Shown here in pieces: positions 17,805-26,961 of a stretch of 64,000 nt of DNA; the stretch's first letter is position 1; each line of letters begins with the position of its first letter. The stretch is from Aliikangiella maris (GTDB lineage Bacteria; Pseudomonadota; Gammaproteobacteria; Enterobacterales; Kangiellaceae), in NCBI RefSeq assembly GCF_040719265.1, contig NZ_JBFDAH010000011.1, positions 91,269-155,268 of the forward strand, read 5' to 3'. The translations under genes were made by a program, and so were the position numbers. The notes beneath the pieces are model-generated. The model had not been told where the DNA came from. It saw only the letters and a program-made list of their open reading frames with translations, and searched no databases.

Positions 17805-18394
17805 AGCCCGTTACATCAGAGTTTAAATATTATTTTTTCTGGTTATTTTATTCTGGCAGTCTTCGCATTGGATACTGCTTGATTATTTTACTCGAATTAT
17901 CAGTCACAAAACATCGACAGATCGTGACTAAAACCCAATTCAATTTACTGACAGGTTAAATGCTATTATTAGTTTAGTCATTATTCATATATAAAGGCGC
18001 AGAAATCAATAGAATTCATGCAGTCATTTTAGTTTTGTATGAATTATGAACGGATAAGCACATGCTAGCAAGTTACAAGTCCGGTTTTTACAAATTAATA
18101 TGGACATTCAGACTAAAAGTTATAATTTTTATACGCTTTTAGTTTTCCAAGTCCAACATAAGTAAGAACCTTGTACATAGCATAAATGAATTTATGCTTG
18201 TCTCAAGTTGAAGGGGATATAACCCATTAAATTTGTGACAAGTTCCTCTTTTCATTGCTGGCAAACGTGAGATTGCTGCCAGATTAAATTTTTATAACTT
18301 ACAGGTATTGATACTAGGGGTGTATAACCAATTGTGATAAAGTATTCTCTTTATTCATATAGCCGCAAATTTCGTAACTAATGGAGCAATTATT
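17805..18394. other. Long divergent intergenic region, nothing recognised
   Basis: 590 bp between the GGDEF/EAL gene and the cystathionine beta-synthase gene. It must hold both promoters, but no clear -35/-10 pair or known operator was seen, and no credible small gene. A GGAG at 18383-18386 serves the GTG start at 18395. Confidence 0.4.
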
Positions 18395-19378
18395 GTGACA
18401 GTTGAGCAAAATACTCTCTATAAAAATGTTATTGACATGATTGGTAATACGCCAATGATAGAACTGAATAATCTGGATACAGGGAAATGTCGCTTATTTG
18501 GTAAATTAGAACTCAATAATCCAACGGGTTCAATTAAAGATCGAATTGCGTTGAACATGATTTTAACCGCCGAGCAAGAAGGTAAATTAAAACCTGGGCA
18601 GCTAATCGTTGAAGCAACGGCTGGAAATACTGGTTTAGGACTAGCGTTGGTGGCGGCACAAAAAGGTTATCCTCTACTAATTGTCATGCCTGATAAAATG
18701 AGCATGGAAAAAGAATATAATCTGACTGCAATGGGAGCTAAAGTTATCCGTACTCGCTCTGATGTAGTTAAAGGGCATCCTGAATATTACCAAGATCTTG
18801 CGGCTCGAATCGCGGAAGAGAAAGGAGGGTATTTTATCAATCAGTTTGCTAATCCAGCCAATGTTGAAGCCCATCGCAAAACCACCGGACCTGAAATATG
18901 GCAACAGCTAGAGGGTAAAGTTGATGCTTTTGTCTGTGGTGTTGGTTCTGGCGGAACATTAAGTGGAGTTGGCGGCTATCTCAAATCACAAAGTTCTGCT
19001 GTCGATATTGTTCTTGCTGATCCTGAAGGGTCAATTTTGGCGCCTTTGCATAATACTGGTGAAAGAATAGAGCCTCGTCGCTGGTTGGTCGAAGGAATTG
19101 GTGAAGACTTTATTCCATCAATTTGTGATTTGTCATTAATTGATCATGCTTATACAATTCCTGATAAACGCGCTATGTTTGCCGCGCGTGAATTACTTGC
19201 TAAAGAAGGTATTATGGCTGGTTCATCTACCGGAACATTATTGCGTGCTGCATTAGATTATTGCCAGCAACAAACTGAAGCAAAGAATGTTGTCACTTTA
19301 ATTTGCGATACTGGTAACCGTTACCTTTCTAAGCTCTACAATGATGAATGGATGAAAGCACAAGGATTTATTGACTAA
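18395..19378 (+). CDS. Cystathionine beta-synthase (PLP-dependent, no Bateman domain)
   Basis: Fold-type II PLP enzyme of 327 residues that most likely condenses serine or O-acetylserine with homocysteine to cystathionine. The PLP lysine is K48 in NPTGSIKDR, the substrate loop is EATAGNTG near 72-79, and the phosphate-binding loop is GVGSGGTLSGVGG near 187. The VMPDKMSMEKEYN segment and the following cystathionine gamma-lyase gene favour CBS (or MccA-like) over plain cysteine synthase. The regulatory CBS-pair domain of longer enzymes is absent. The start is GTG, with a Shine-Dalgarno eight bases upstream. Together with the next gene it would run homocysteine-to-cysteine reverse transsulfuration. 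Confidence 0.82.
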   Translation: MTVEQNTLYKNVIDMIGNTPMIELNNLDTGKCRLFGKLELNNPTGSIKDRIALNMILTAEQEGKLKPGQLIVEATAGNTGLGLALVAAQKGYPLLIVMPDKMSMEKEYNLTAMGAKVIRTRSDVVKGHPEYYQDLAARIAEEKGGYFINQFANPANVEAHRKTTGPEIWQQLEGKVDAFVCGVGSGGTLSGVGGYLKSQSSAVDIVLADPEGSILAPLHNTGERIEPRRWLVEGIGEDFIPSICDLSLIDHAYTIPDKRAMFAARELLAKEGIMAGSSTGTLLRAALDYCQQQTEAKNVVTLICDTGNRYLSKLYNDEWMKAQGFID

Positions 19379-19424
19379 TCCCACCTTCAAACAAAATTAC
19401 AATTTAATAAAACTGAGAAAAATT

Positions 19425-20591
19425 ATGAGTGAAAATAATCAATTAAAATTTGACAGTCTTGTTATTCATGGTGGACAAAGTCCCGATCCATCTACTGGTG
19501 CGGTTATGCCGCCAATTTATCAGACTTCTACTTATGTTCAAGCTGCGCCTGGTGAGCATCAGGGGTTTGAATATTCACGTTCTCAAAATCCGACACGTTT
19601 TGCTTATGAACGATGTATTGCCAGTCTTGAAGGGGGAACCCGTGGCTATGCATTTGCCTCCGGTATGGCTGCGACAGCAACTATTTTAGAATTGGTCGAC
19701 AGTGGTGACCATGTGATTGCTATGGATGATTTATATGGCGGCACTTTTCGTCTGTTTGACAAGGTCCGTAAGCGTTCGGCAGGTATTGAGTTCGATTTTG
19801 TGGACATGACTAATTTACAATTATTAGAGTCGGCAATTAAGCCAAATACCAAACTGATATGGGTGGAAACGCCAACTAATCCAATGCTTAAGTTAGTCGA
19901 TTTGGAAGCAGTTGCCGCGTTGGCTAAAAAGCATGGAATCATCGCTGTTGCCGATAACACATTTGCAACACCTTATAATCAAAAGCCATTGCAATTGGGA
20001 TTTGATATTGTGATGCACTCTGCTACCAAATATATTAATGGGCATTCTGATATGGTAGGGGGAATTGCCGTAGTAGGCGATAATCAGGAAATTGCTGAGC
20101 AAATGGCATTTTTACAAAACTCTGCTGGTGGAATTGCTGGCCCATTTGACAGTTATCTGGCGCTGCGTGGGGTTAAAACTCTCGCGTTAAGAATGCAACG
20201 CCACAACGAAAGTGGTATCCGTATTGCTCAATGGTTAACTGCACATCCTAAAGTTGGCGCTGTTTACTTCCCAGGGTTATCGGATCATCCTCAATTTGAG
20301 TTAGCTAACCGACAAATGCAGGGCTACGGTGGTATGATTTCAATTCTGGTGAATGGTGGACAAGCGGCTGCCAGCCAGTTTATGCAAAACTTAAATATTT
20401 TTGCCTTGGCTGAAAGTCTCGGCGGGGTCGAAAGTTTGGTCAATCATCCGGCTATTATGACGCATGCTTCTGTACCTAAAGAAACACGTAAACGACTTGG
20501 CATTTTAGATAATCTGGTTAGATTAAGTGTTGGTATTGAAGATGTTGAAGACTTAATTGATGACATCAAACAGGCACTGGAAAGAATTTAA
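19425..20591 (+). CDS. Cystathionine gamma-lyase/synthase family PLP enzyme
   Basis: Fold-type I PLP enzyme of the Cys/Met metabolism family, 388 residues from the ATG at 19425. The PLP lysine lies in MHSATKYINGHSDMVGG (about residue 203), with YSRSQNPTRFAYE near 46 and the SLGGVESLVNHPA signature near 330. It follows the CBS-like gene by 46 bp, so gamma-lyase (cystathionine to cysteine, 2-oxobutyrate and ammonia) is the likeliest role; cystathionine gamma-synthase (MetB) cannot be excluded. An in-frame TTG at 19371 would overlap the upstream gene and add 18 residues not typical of the family, so the ATG is preferred. Confidence 0.88.
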   Translation: MSENNQLKFDSLVIHGGQSPDPSTGAVMPPIYQTSTYVQAAPGEHQGFEYSRSQNPTRFAYERCIASLEGGTRGYAFASGMAATATILELVDSGDHVIAMDDLYGGTFRLFDKVRKRSAGIEFDFVDMTNLQLLESAIKPNTKLIWVETPTNPMLKLVDLEAVAALAKKHGIIAVADNTFATPYNQKPLQLGFDIVMHSATKYINGHSDMVGGIAVVGDNQEIAEQMAFLQNSAGGIAGPFDSYLALRGVKTLALRMQRHNESGIRIAQWLTAHPKVGAVYFPGLSDHPQFELANRQMQGYGGMISILVNGGQAAASQFMQNLNIFALAESLGGVESLVNHPAIMTHASVPKETRKRLGILDNLVRLSVGIEDVEDLIDDIKQALERI

Positions 20592-20612
20592 ACTTTCTCG
20601 GTGGTATTGAAA

Positions 20613-20645
20613 ACAAAAAAGCTGGTTTTTATCAGCTTTTTTTGT
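20613..20645 (+). terminator. Rho-independent terminator after the gamma-lyase gene
   Basis: AAAAAAGCTG pairs with CAGCTTTTTT across an 8-9 base loop, and a T-run ends the structure. It lies about 22 bases after the stop codon. Confidence 0.85.
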
Positions 20646-20661
20646 TGGTAATGTTTAAGGA

Positions 20662-20832
20662 CTATCTTTTGGATGTCAGTCGACGCATACTGCGTAGATA
20701 ACAGAATATTTCATTTTCGGCGGAACGTCTGCTAGGAAATGGTCCCATATCCAGTCCTTCACGAGTCGCGAAAAACCAACCGGTTGCTTTATAATAGACG
20801 CGATCATTTCGTTGACTGACTTGATTTACCAT
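20662..20832 (-). CDS. Small DUF6316-like protein, 56 residues
   Basis: ATG at 20832 with an AGGAGA ribosome-binding site about six bases upstream; stop TAG at 20662. The product has the pattern YYKATGWFFATREGLDMGPF followed by a helical stretch (RSAENEIFCYLRSM), matching the short DUF6316 proteins (WYF, TREG, GPF) found in Pseudomonas and relatives. Function unknown. It lies just downstream of the 866-residue GGDEF/EAL gene's coding end region on the same strand, but 287 bp farther along and separately transcribed or in the same unit; this cannot be told. Confidence 0.7.
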   Translation of the reverse strand: MVNQVSQRNDRVYYKATGWFFATREGLDMGPFPSRRSAENEIFCYLRSMRRLTSKR

Positions 20833-20945
20833 TGTTGTCTCCTGTACTGATTAGCTATTTAAATACTTATCTTAAGCTGATGGAAAAATTATAGACAATT
20901 TGCCGTATATCTCCTATCAGTAATATCCTTAATTTTTGTAAGACA

Positions 20946-23546
20946 TTAGCCATTGTTATTCGATATTGAATACCAGTACTCAGGTTCTTGTAAGTGGTAG
21001 CCTTGTGCGTAATCAATTCCTATATCTTTGATAATATTAAATATTTCTTCTGTTTCTACATATTCGGCGACAGTTTTTATCTTTAATTGAGCTGAAATAT
21101 TATGAATAGCTTCAACAAATACCCGATCATTGCGGTTACTTGCTAAGTCTTTAACAAAAACGCCATCGATTTTAACAAAGTCGATAGGAAGTTTTTTCAG
21201 ATAATCAAAAGAAGCCAGGCCAGTACCAAAATCATCTAATGAAAAGGTACACCCTTTGGATTTCATTGCGTACATAAAATCCAGTGCGTTTTCCAAATAA
21301 GAAATCGCCGAAGTTTCGGTAATCTCAAAATTAATTCTACTTGGCGCAATGGAAAATTGACTAAATAATGATTCAACAAAAGCGATAAGCCTTTTCTCGC
21401 TTAGCGTTTTGCTTGACAGGTTTATGTTATATAACGCGCTATCTCGTTCGCCTTGTGCGGCTAAATATTCAAAAGTATGCGCTAATACCCAAAAATCTAT
21501 TTTAGCCATAAAACCATATTTTTCTGCCACAGGTATAAAGTTTGAAGGCAAAATAATATTGTCATTTTGGTCTTTGATTCTGACTAAAATCTCATATTTC
21601 TGTTGGCTCTTATTGTTGGTGTCAATACCAACAATTGCCTGGCGATAAAGTAGCAGATTATTTTGATTGAGTGCTTTTTTCAAATCGGTCAGCTTTGTAA
21701 CTTCTTGCGTTCTAAGCTGAATTTCGGGGTCATCTGTTTCGTAAAACTGAGTAATATTTGTGCCTTTGGTTTTTGCCAGACGACAAGCATGATCGGCAGC
21801 TGATAAGACATCATTGATGTCTGAAAAATTAGCATCTATTTTTACCACCCCAAGACAAATACTGACATTTAAATTTTCACCTCGCCAGTCAAACTCGAAC
21901 TTTCTGACAGCCGACTTTATATTTTCACAAATACTGACTAACTCTTGATCACCGGCATTCTTAATAATTACGGCAAACTCATCTGAACTGAGACGACTGA
22001 GTAAATCATTACCTGGAATTGATTTGCGTAATAAAATTGCAAATCGTTTTAGAAATTCATCGCCTGCTTCAAACCCAAATGAAGTGTTGAGTAGCTGAAA
22101 TTTGTCGAGATCTATCAAAATAATAGCCGGTCGAGAATTAGTCAGTCCCTGTTTACTGTGCTCAAGAATTTTACTTAAGGTTTTCTCAAGATGACGTCGG
22201 TTAAACAATCCAGTAAGGCTGTCCCGACTTTCTTGATAAACTAAGCGTTTTGAAAGTTCAACAGCAGTTGATAAGTCTTCAATCGTGATAGCAAATCCCT
22301 TCACTTGTGCTTCATTATCGTGAATTAAAGCAAATTTAACCGCAACAGGAATATGCGTCAAATCAGGTAATTTTAAAGTCAAATTTGAATATTCTGGAAT
22401 TTGGTTGTCTTGAAAATTTTCAATTAGACGATTAAATGATTGAATTTGTGTTTCTTGCAAATTATATAATTCGCACACTGAAGGAAAAGGTTTGCCAAGT
22501 AATTCTGGTGTTGTCATGTTGAGTAATGCTTTGGCACTGGAGTTAGCAAAGGTAATTTTAAAATTTCGATCAACTGAAAATACTGCCTCGACAACTGAAT
22601 TAATTAAAATTTCCGCTTTTTTTCGAGACTCGTTTAGCTCTAACTGAGATATGTATTTTGACTCGAGGTTACGTTTTATTGAAAGTAATACAAAAAATAA
22701 TAATAGGGTAATTATGGTCCAGGTAATGAGCGACTGCCATAACGCTTTATTGAGTAATTGCGATTTAGTTTGTGGGTCGAGTCTAATCGCAAAACTCCAG
22801 CGAGTATTGGGAATGGAAAGCGAATGTTCAAAATCAGCCAGAGTTTGTTGATCGAGAATGTTTGTCCCAACCAATTCTGTTGTTGTCTCTGATGAAACCT
22901 CAATAAACCCTGTTTTATCATTTCTTAACAAAAACAACTGTTGAAATGGAAGTTGATACTTTTGTAACAGGTTGGCAATAAAATCAATATTAAAGGCTAC
23001 AAAAATATAGCCTTTTTGCGGATTACCGGGGTGACGAGGTTGAATTAAATCGTAGTGCGCCGAACTTTTACTGCGATGTAAAAATAAACGCTGTTGTTGT
23101 CCAAGTTGAGTCGTCTCTGAGACTTCTTCGAGGCAATCTGGTAAAAAGTTACCTGTAATATGTTCGAGTAAATTAATACCGCTTGGCGAAATGATCGTAT
23201 ATAAACGGCTTGAGGGCAGTTCGTTGCGCATTTTATGTAGTAAATCAATATAACCTTTCTCATCAACATTTTTAGGATTACTGGCTTGTCGTTCAAAAGC
23301 TTTTTGATTGGCACTTAAAAACAAGGCTATTTTTAAGCGTTGAGTATTCATGGTTTGTGTCAGTTCTTTTAAAATAGACTGACTTACTGAGTTCATTAGC
23401 TCATTCTGATAGTTGATTTGCGTTCTGCTAAGAGAAATAGCCTGAAGTAATAATAAAATGGCGAAACCCATCACTGCCAGAATAAACAAACTATAGATTG
23501 CTTTAAGCTGACTATCTTTTTGTTGTTTTAGGTTATCGTTCGTCAT
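20946..23546 (-). CDS. Membrane PAS-GGDEF-EAL protein with degenerate catalytic motifs
   Basis: Inner-membrane signalling protein of 866 residues. Order: transmembrane helix about 17-38, a periplasmic sensor region to about 265 (Cache-like length), second helix about 270-290, a PAS domain about 305-430, a GGDEF domain about 435-600 and an EAL domain about 625-860. The GGDEF signature is SSDEF (520-524) and the EAL signature is EIL (652-654 in YEILVRIKD), although DDFGTGLASF is kept. It probably lacks cyclase activity and may have weak or no phosphodiesterase activity, acting as a c-di-GMP effector of the LapD/CsrD kind. Separate promoter from the genes upstream is likely. Confidence 0.93.
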   Translation of the reverse strand: MTNDNLKQQKDSQLKAIYSLFILAVMGFAILLLLQAISLSRTQINYQNELMNSVSQSILKELTQTMNTQRLKIALFLSANQKAFERQASNPKNVDEKGYIDLLHKMRNELPSSRLYTIISPSGINLLEHITGNFLPDCLEEVSETTQLGQQQRLFLHRSKSSAHYDLIQPRHPGNPQKGYIFVAFNIDFIANLLQKYQLPFQQLFLLRNDKTGFIEVSSETTTELVGTNILDQQTLADFEHSLSIPNTRWSFAIRLDPQTKSQLLNKALWQSLITWTIITLLLFFVLLSIKRNLESKYISQLELNESRKKAEILINSVVEAVFSVDRNFKITFANSSAKALLNMTTPELLGKPFPSVCELYNLQETQIQSFNRLIENFQDNQIPEYSNLTLKLPDLTHIPVAVKFALIHDNEAQVKGFAITIEDLSTAVELSKRLVYQESRDSLTGLFNRRHLEKTLSKILEHSKQGLTNSRPAIILIDLDKFQLLNTSFGFEAGDEFLKRFAILLRKSIPGNDLLSRLSSDEFAVIIKNAGDQELVSICENIKSAVRKFEFDWRGENLNVSICLGVVKIDANFSDINDVLSAADHACRLAKTKGTNITQFYETDDPEIQLRTQEVTKLTDLKKALNQNNLLLYRQAIVGIDTNNKSQQKYEILVRIKDQNDNIILPSNFIPVAEKYGFMAKIDFWVLAHTFEYLAAQGERDSALYNINLSSKTLSEKRLIAFVESLFSQFSIAPSRINFEITETSAISYLENALDFMYAMKSKGCTFSLDDFGTGLASFDYLKKLPIDFVKIDGVFVKDLASNRNDRVFVEAIHNISAQLKIKTVAEYVETEEIFNIIKDIGIDYAQGYHLQEPEYWYSISNNNG

Positions 23547-23586
23547 TAATACATCGTTATAATTAAATTATGCTAAGTATAGCGTC

Positions 23587-24009
23587 TCAGTCATTTTTAG
23601 CGGAAGTATTTTTTTGAGTTAAATCAATCGCTTTATCATCAGAAACCGACTGCTCTATGGACAAGTTTGAATGTTGGTCTGTAGAGTGATAGTTATCTGG
23701 ATGTTTTCCTTGAAGGAAATATGCAAAAGCAATAATTTTTGCAACCGCAAGATAAAGTGATGGTGGAATCTCATCGCCTAATTCTAATCTGGCTAATACA
23801 TCAATCAGTATTGGATCTTGATGAATATGGATATTATTTTCCTCGGCTTTCGCTATAATTCTTTTCGCCAACTCGCCACTACCTTTGGCAACCAGCGTAG
23901 GCGCTTTTTGACCATCATATTTCAGTGCGGCTGCTTGTAGCTTGTTTTTTTGCTGGCTTTTTGAATGAAGCGGTGTGTCTGATGTTGAGCCAGCGCTTTT
24001 ACTATTCAT
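23587..24009 (-). CDS. FlhB C-terminal-domain-like export switch protein
   Basis: 140-residue soluble protein of the FlhB/EscU/YscU family, matching only the cytosolic C-terminal domain: AAALKYDGQKAPTLVAKGSG, then AENNIHIHQDPILIDVLARL near 75-95 and GDEIPPSLYLAVAKIIAFAY near 98-117. In full FlhB this block directly follows the NPTH autocleavage site; here the NPTH is absent and Gln/Leu-rich residues stand in its place. Such stand-alone FlhB-C homologues (FlhX/YlqH type) can replace the cleaved half of FlhB in flagellar export. Next to a FliK-like gene on the same strand, 70 bp apart, which supports a flagellar hook-length role. Confidence 0.82.
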   Translation of the reverse strand: MNSKSAGSTSDTPLHSKSQQKNKLQAAALKYDGQKAPTLVAKGSGELAKRIIAKAEENNIHIHQDPILIDVLARLELGDEIPPSLYLAVAKIIAFAYFLQGKHPDNYHSTDQHSNLSIEQSVSDDKAIDLTQKNTSAKND

Positions 24010-24079
24010 TACAATATAAACCTGATTGTATGGTTAATTTAAATACTGAGTTTATTTTAATCGATGGCATCATGTTCGA

Positions 24080-26323
24080 CTAAATCCGCATATCGACTTT
24101 GGATTCTACATTGTCCAATAAGGTTTCAGGTACAATACCTTGATTCCCGTTCAACTCTTCAATTTCCAGCCCTGCTGCTAAAAATGAATCTTTTAATCGA
24201 TCAAGGTTATCAATTAATAAATCGTTGGTCGAGGATTTAGCGGCGAAAAAGCGTGTAGAAATTCTTTCTCCACATAAGGTGACTCGCGCAAACATTGGAC
24301 CAAGCGGGGCTAAGTCGAATCTAATGGTTACACTCCAACTTTTTTTCACCATTTTTTTATTGTGTTGGCCTTCACCTTCAAAAAGCAATTCAAATGAATC
24401 AATTTTTCCCTTGTGAAAGATTGGCATATCAACTAAAAACTGTTGCAAACTAACCGATTCATTTTTTAAACTTAATAGCTGATTGTGTTCAATCTTAACC
24501 AAAGTCTGATTAATTTCATTTAGCATTTCGCCCAAAATCCGTTGTTGATTATTTGCAAGCAATTGTATCTGTTGTGATGTCATTTTTGCCGATGACTTAT
24601 CGAAATGTTGTAAGGATTCAAATAGACGGTTTAATTCGGATGAACGAAATAAGAGTTTATTCAGATTTTCGGTTTGATGTTGTTGACTGACTATTGACTG
24701 AGATGGATTTGCTTGCTGTGTGTTGCTTGAAGATAAATGAGCTGAGGCCGTCGATGGACTGCCCTGAGTTGCCGCTGGTAATAAGCTTTTTTCAGCGGTA
24801 CCTGAATGATCTATTTTAAGTGCGCTAATGATTAATTGTAACTCTGGCATTGTGATTAATTGTTTAAATAATTTATCTGCCAGAATGGGCTTAAATAGAT
24901 GTGTATTTGTAATGTTATTTAATTGCTCTAACAGAGTTTTAATTTGCAAACTAATAAATTTTAAGTCTGTGCTTTGTTTGAGCGATTTACCCATGTTTTC
25001 GGTTGGCTGTTGAGTTTCAGACATGTGAGTTGTTTGTAAATTTTTTTCTGACTGTTTATTCGATTGCAAGAGCGTTTGTGGTAATTGTGTTTTGGCTAAT
25101 GGTTGTTGGTTTTCTTTATGGGATTTCAGGTTCAATGGCGCGTTGGTCGGTTGAGCCTGTTGTAGTGCGAAAGACTTTTGTTTTGCTGGCTGATCAATGC
25201 TAGCGGTTGAAGCCCACTTCGATTCTAAAAAATGTCCACTGGACTGTAATCGATTTGCAATATTGAGTTTTTTATTTTGACGGGAAAAATCAATACCGTT
25301 GCGTAGTTGATTTAACAGATTAAATAGTCGAGACAATCCATCGAGTAAATCACTTTTACCAGATAGGCTGCTGAATTTAGACATTATTTCGACGGTTGAG
25401 TCTCGATTAAATTGAATAAATGGTATTTTTGTTGAGGTAAGTTCTTTTCCATTTAAACTATTGAGCAATTTGCTCTCGAGTTGAGTTAATTGATTTAAGT
25501 GATAAGCCAATGGTCGCGGTGAAGATACTGTTTTGGCTAAAAAGTCGTTGATAGCCTGCTTCAAAGGGATTTGCTCGGTTGTCACAGGTTGGTTGTTGAT
25601 ATTCAGTGTTGTCTGATTTGATGGAGAGCGCTTTGCGTCATTGGCTAAACCTGGTTGAAGCAAAGTGTTGTTGGTTGTATTTTGTACACCGCTATTTTGT
25701 GGACTGTTATTCAGTCGACTATTAGTTTGCGTGCTGCTATTGAGGAGATTAGCTGCTGTTGCCTGTAAATCATTCTGTCGAGTTGGACTTAAAAGAGTTA
25801 TTTGGTATTCGCCTGATTTGAGCTGACTGAGTTTTGCCTGATTAAATAAAATGACTGATATTGCCTGATTTGGTTTAGAGTCGTTAGTGAATAGTTTTAA
25901 TTGGAGCTGATTATTGACAACGGCAAGTTGTACTTGTGGTTTTGTTTGTCCGCTGGATATTTCGCTGAAATATTTAACTAGCCCGTTGGGCAACAACAAT
26001 TGTAGATTCGAGGTTGCGGAAGTCTGTGCAAGTTGCTTATTGTTTAATGGGCTCAGGGCAACTTGAATTAATTGAGAGTCACTCAAAACGATTTTGTTCA
26101 CCTCAAAAGACCGATTTTGAAAACCAGCTAACAATTGAGCGACGCTTTTATCAATCAAAGTCGTCTTAGAATGACTAGCTTGGTTCTCAACTCTTGGAAT
26201 ACGCACACTATTTGCCTTGTAATATTGGTAAAACGAATGCCATTGATATAGTATAGCCGCTGTTTTGAATGGGCTCATAAAGCCCGAAAAAATTTGTGGC
26301 TTTATAAGAGGTTTTTGTGGCAT
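24080..26323 (-). CDS. FliK-like flagellar hook-length control protein
   Basis: 747 residues from the ATG at 26323. Most of the protein is Gln/Ser/Asn/Thr-rich and low in complexity, as in FliK rulers. The C-terminal 160 residues resemble the FliK-C fold: FHKGKIDSFELLFEGEG, then WSVTIRFDLAPLGPMFARVT and a FLAAGLEIEEL end segment. It would measure hook or rod length in the flagellar export channel and signal to FlhB, whose C-domain homologue is encoded just downstream. An in-frame TTG at 26362 would run further into ccmA; the ATG is preferred, although no strong ribosome-binding site is seen. Even so, its start overlaps that of divergent ccmA. Confidence 0.78.
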   Translation of the reverse strand: MPQKPLIKPQIFSGFMSPFKTAAILYQWHSFYQYYKANSVRIPRVENQASHSKTTLIDKSVAQLLAGFQNRSFEVNKIVLSDSQLIQVALSPLNNKQLAQTSATSNLQLLLPNGLVKYFSEISSGQTKPQVQLAVVNNQLQLKLFTNDSKPNQAISVILFNQAKLSQLKSGEYQITLLSPTRQNDLQATAANLLNSSTQTNSRLNNSPQNSGVQNTTNNTLLQPGLANDAKRSPSNQTTLNINNQPVTTEQIPLKQAINDFLAKTVSSPRPLAYHLNQLTQLESKLLNSLNGKELTSTKIPFIQFNRDSTVEIMSKFSSLSGKSDLLDGLSRLFNLLNQLRNGIDFSRQNKKLNIANRLQSSGHFLESKWASTASIDQPAKQKSFALQQAQPTNAPLNLKSHKENQQPLAKTQLPQTLLQSNKQSEKNLQTTHMSETQQPTENMGKSLKQSTDLKFISLQIKTLLEQLNNITNTHLFKPILADKLFKQLITMPELQLIISALKIDHSGTAEKSLLPAATQGSPSTASAHLSSSNTQQANPSQSIVSQQHQTENLNKLLFRSSELNRLFESLQHFDKSSAKMTSQQIQLLANNQQRILGEMLNEINQTLVKIEHNQLLSLKNESVSLQQFLVDMPIFHKGKIDSFELLFEGEGQHNKKMVKKSWSVTIRFDLAPLGPMFARVTLCGERISTRFFAAKSSTNDLLIDNLDRLKDSFLAAGLEIEELNGNQGIVPETLLDNVESKVDMRI

Positions 26324-26961
26324 CACTTGAGCAACAATACAGCTTGAAAAATCAGTTATCAATTACTGATTTGTCTGTTTTTCGCTCTGAGACCCCCATA
26401 TTTAGCCCTGTGAGTTTTACGCTTTCTGCGGGGGAGTGCATTCAGGTTCGTGGCCATAATGGGGCAGGCAAGACAACGTTGCTACGTGCGGTCTGTGGAT
26501 TGAATCAAAACTTTGAGGGACAAATCTGTTGGAATGGTGAGTCTATTTTTAAGCAATCAGCAGATTATTATCAGTCACTACTTTATATTGGCCACCATCT
26601 CGGGTTAAAGCCCAAATTAACCGCCGAGCAAAATCTAAATTTTTACCGCAAACTCCGCTTTCCTGCTGACAAAACTAGTATTTTAAATGCGCTCAGCCAG
26701 TTTGGTATTGGTGACTATTTTGACGAAACGGTGGCTTATATGTCGGCGGGGCAGAAACGTCGAGTTGCATTATCACGTATTTTAACCGAGCCTGTACCAT
26801 TTTGGATTCTTGATGAACCAATGGTGGCGCTAGATATTGATGGCCAAAAATCGCTCGAAGGACACTGTAATCAGCATTTAAACAAGGGAGGGATGTTGTT
26901 AATTACCTCTCATCAGCCGATCAGTGGTATTCAAAATTTACAAGAGGTGACCCTGACATGA
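26317..26961 (+). CDS. ccmA: Haem exporter ATP-binding protein CcmA
   Basis: Cytosolic ATPase of the CcmABCD complex that releases haem-loaded CcmE in System I cytochrome c maturation. 214 residues with Walker A GHNGAGKTT near 45-53, ABC signature MSAGQKRR near 130, and Walker B FWILDEPMVALD near 155. The start is GTG at 26317 with AAGAGG five bases before it. The reading frame overlaps the start of the divergent fliK-like gene by seven bases and the following ccmB by four, so it opens the nine-gene ccm operon. Confidence 0.95.
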   Translation: MASLEQQYSLKNQLSITDLSVFRSETPIFSPVSFTLSAGECIQVRGHNGAGKTTLLRAVCGLNQNFEGQICWNGESIFKQSADYYQSLLYIGHHLGLKPKLTAEQNLNFYRKLRFPADKTSILNALSQFGIGDYFDETVAYMSAGQKRRVALSRILTEPVPFWILDEPMVALDIDGQKSLEGHCNQHLNKGGMLLITSHQPISGIQNLQEVTLT

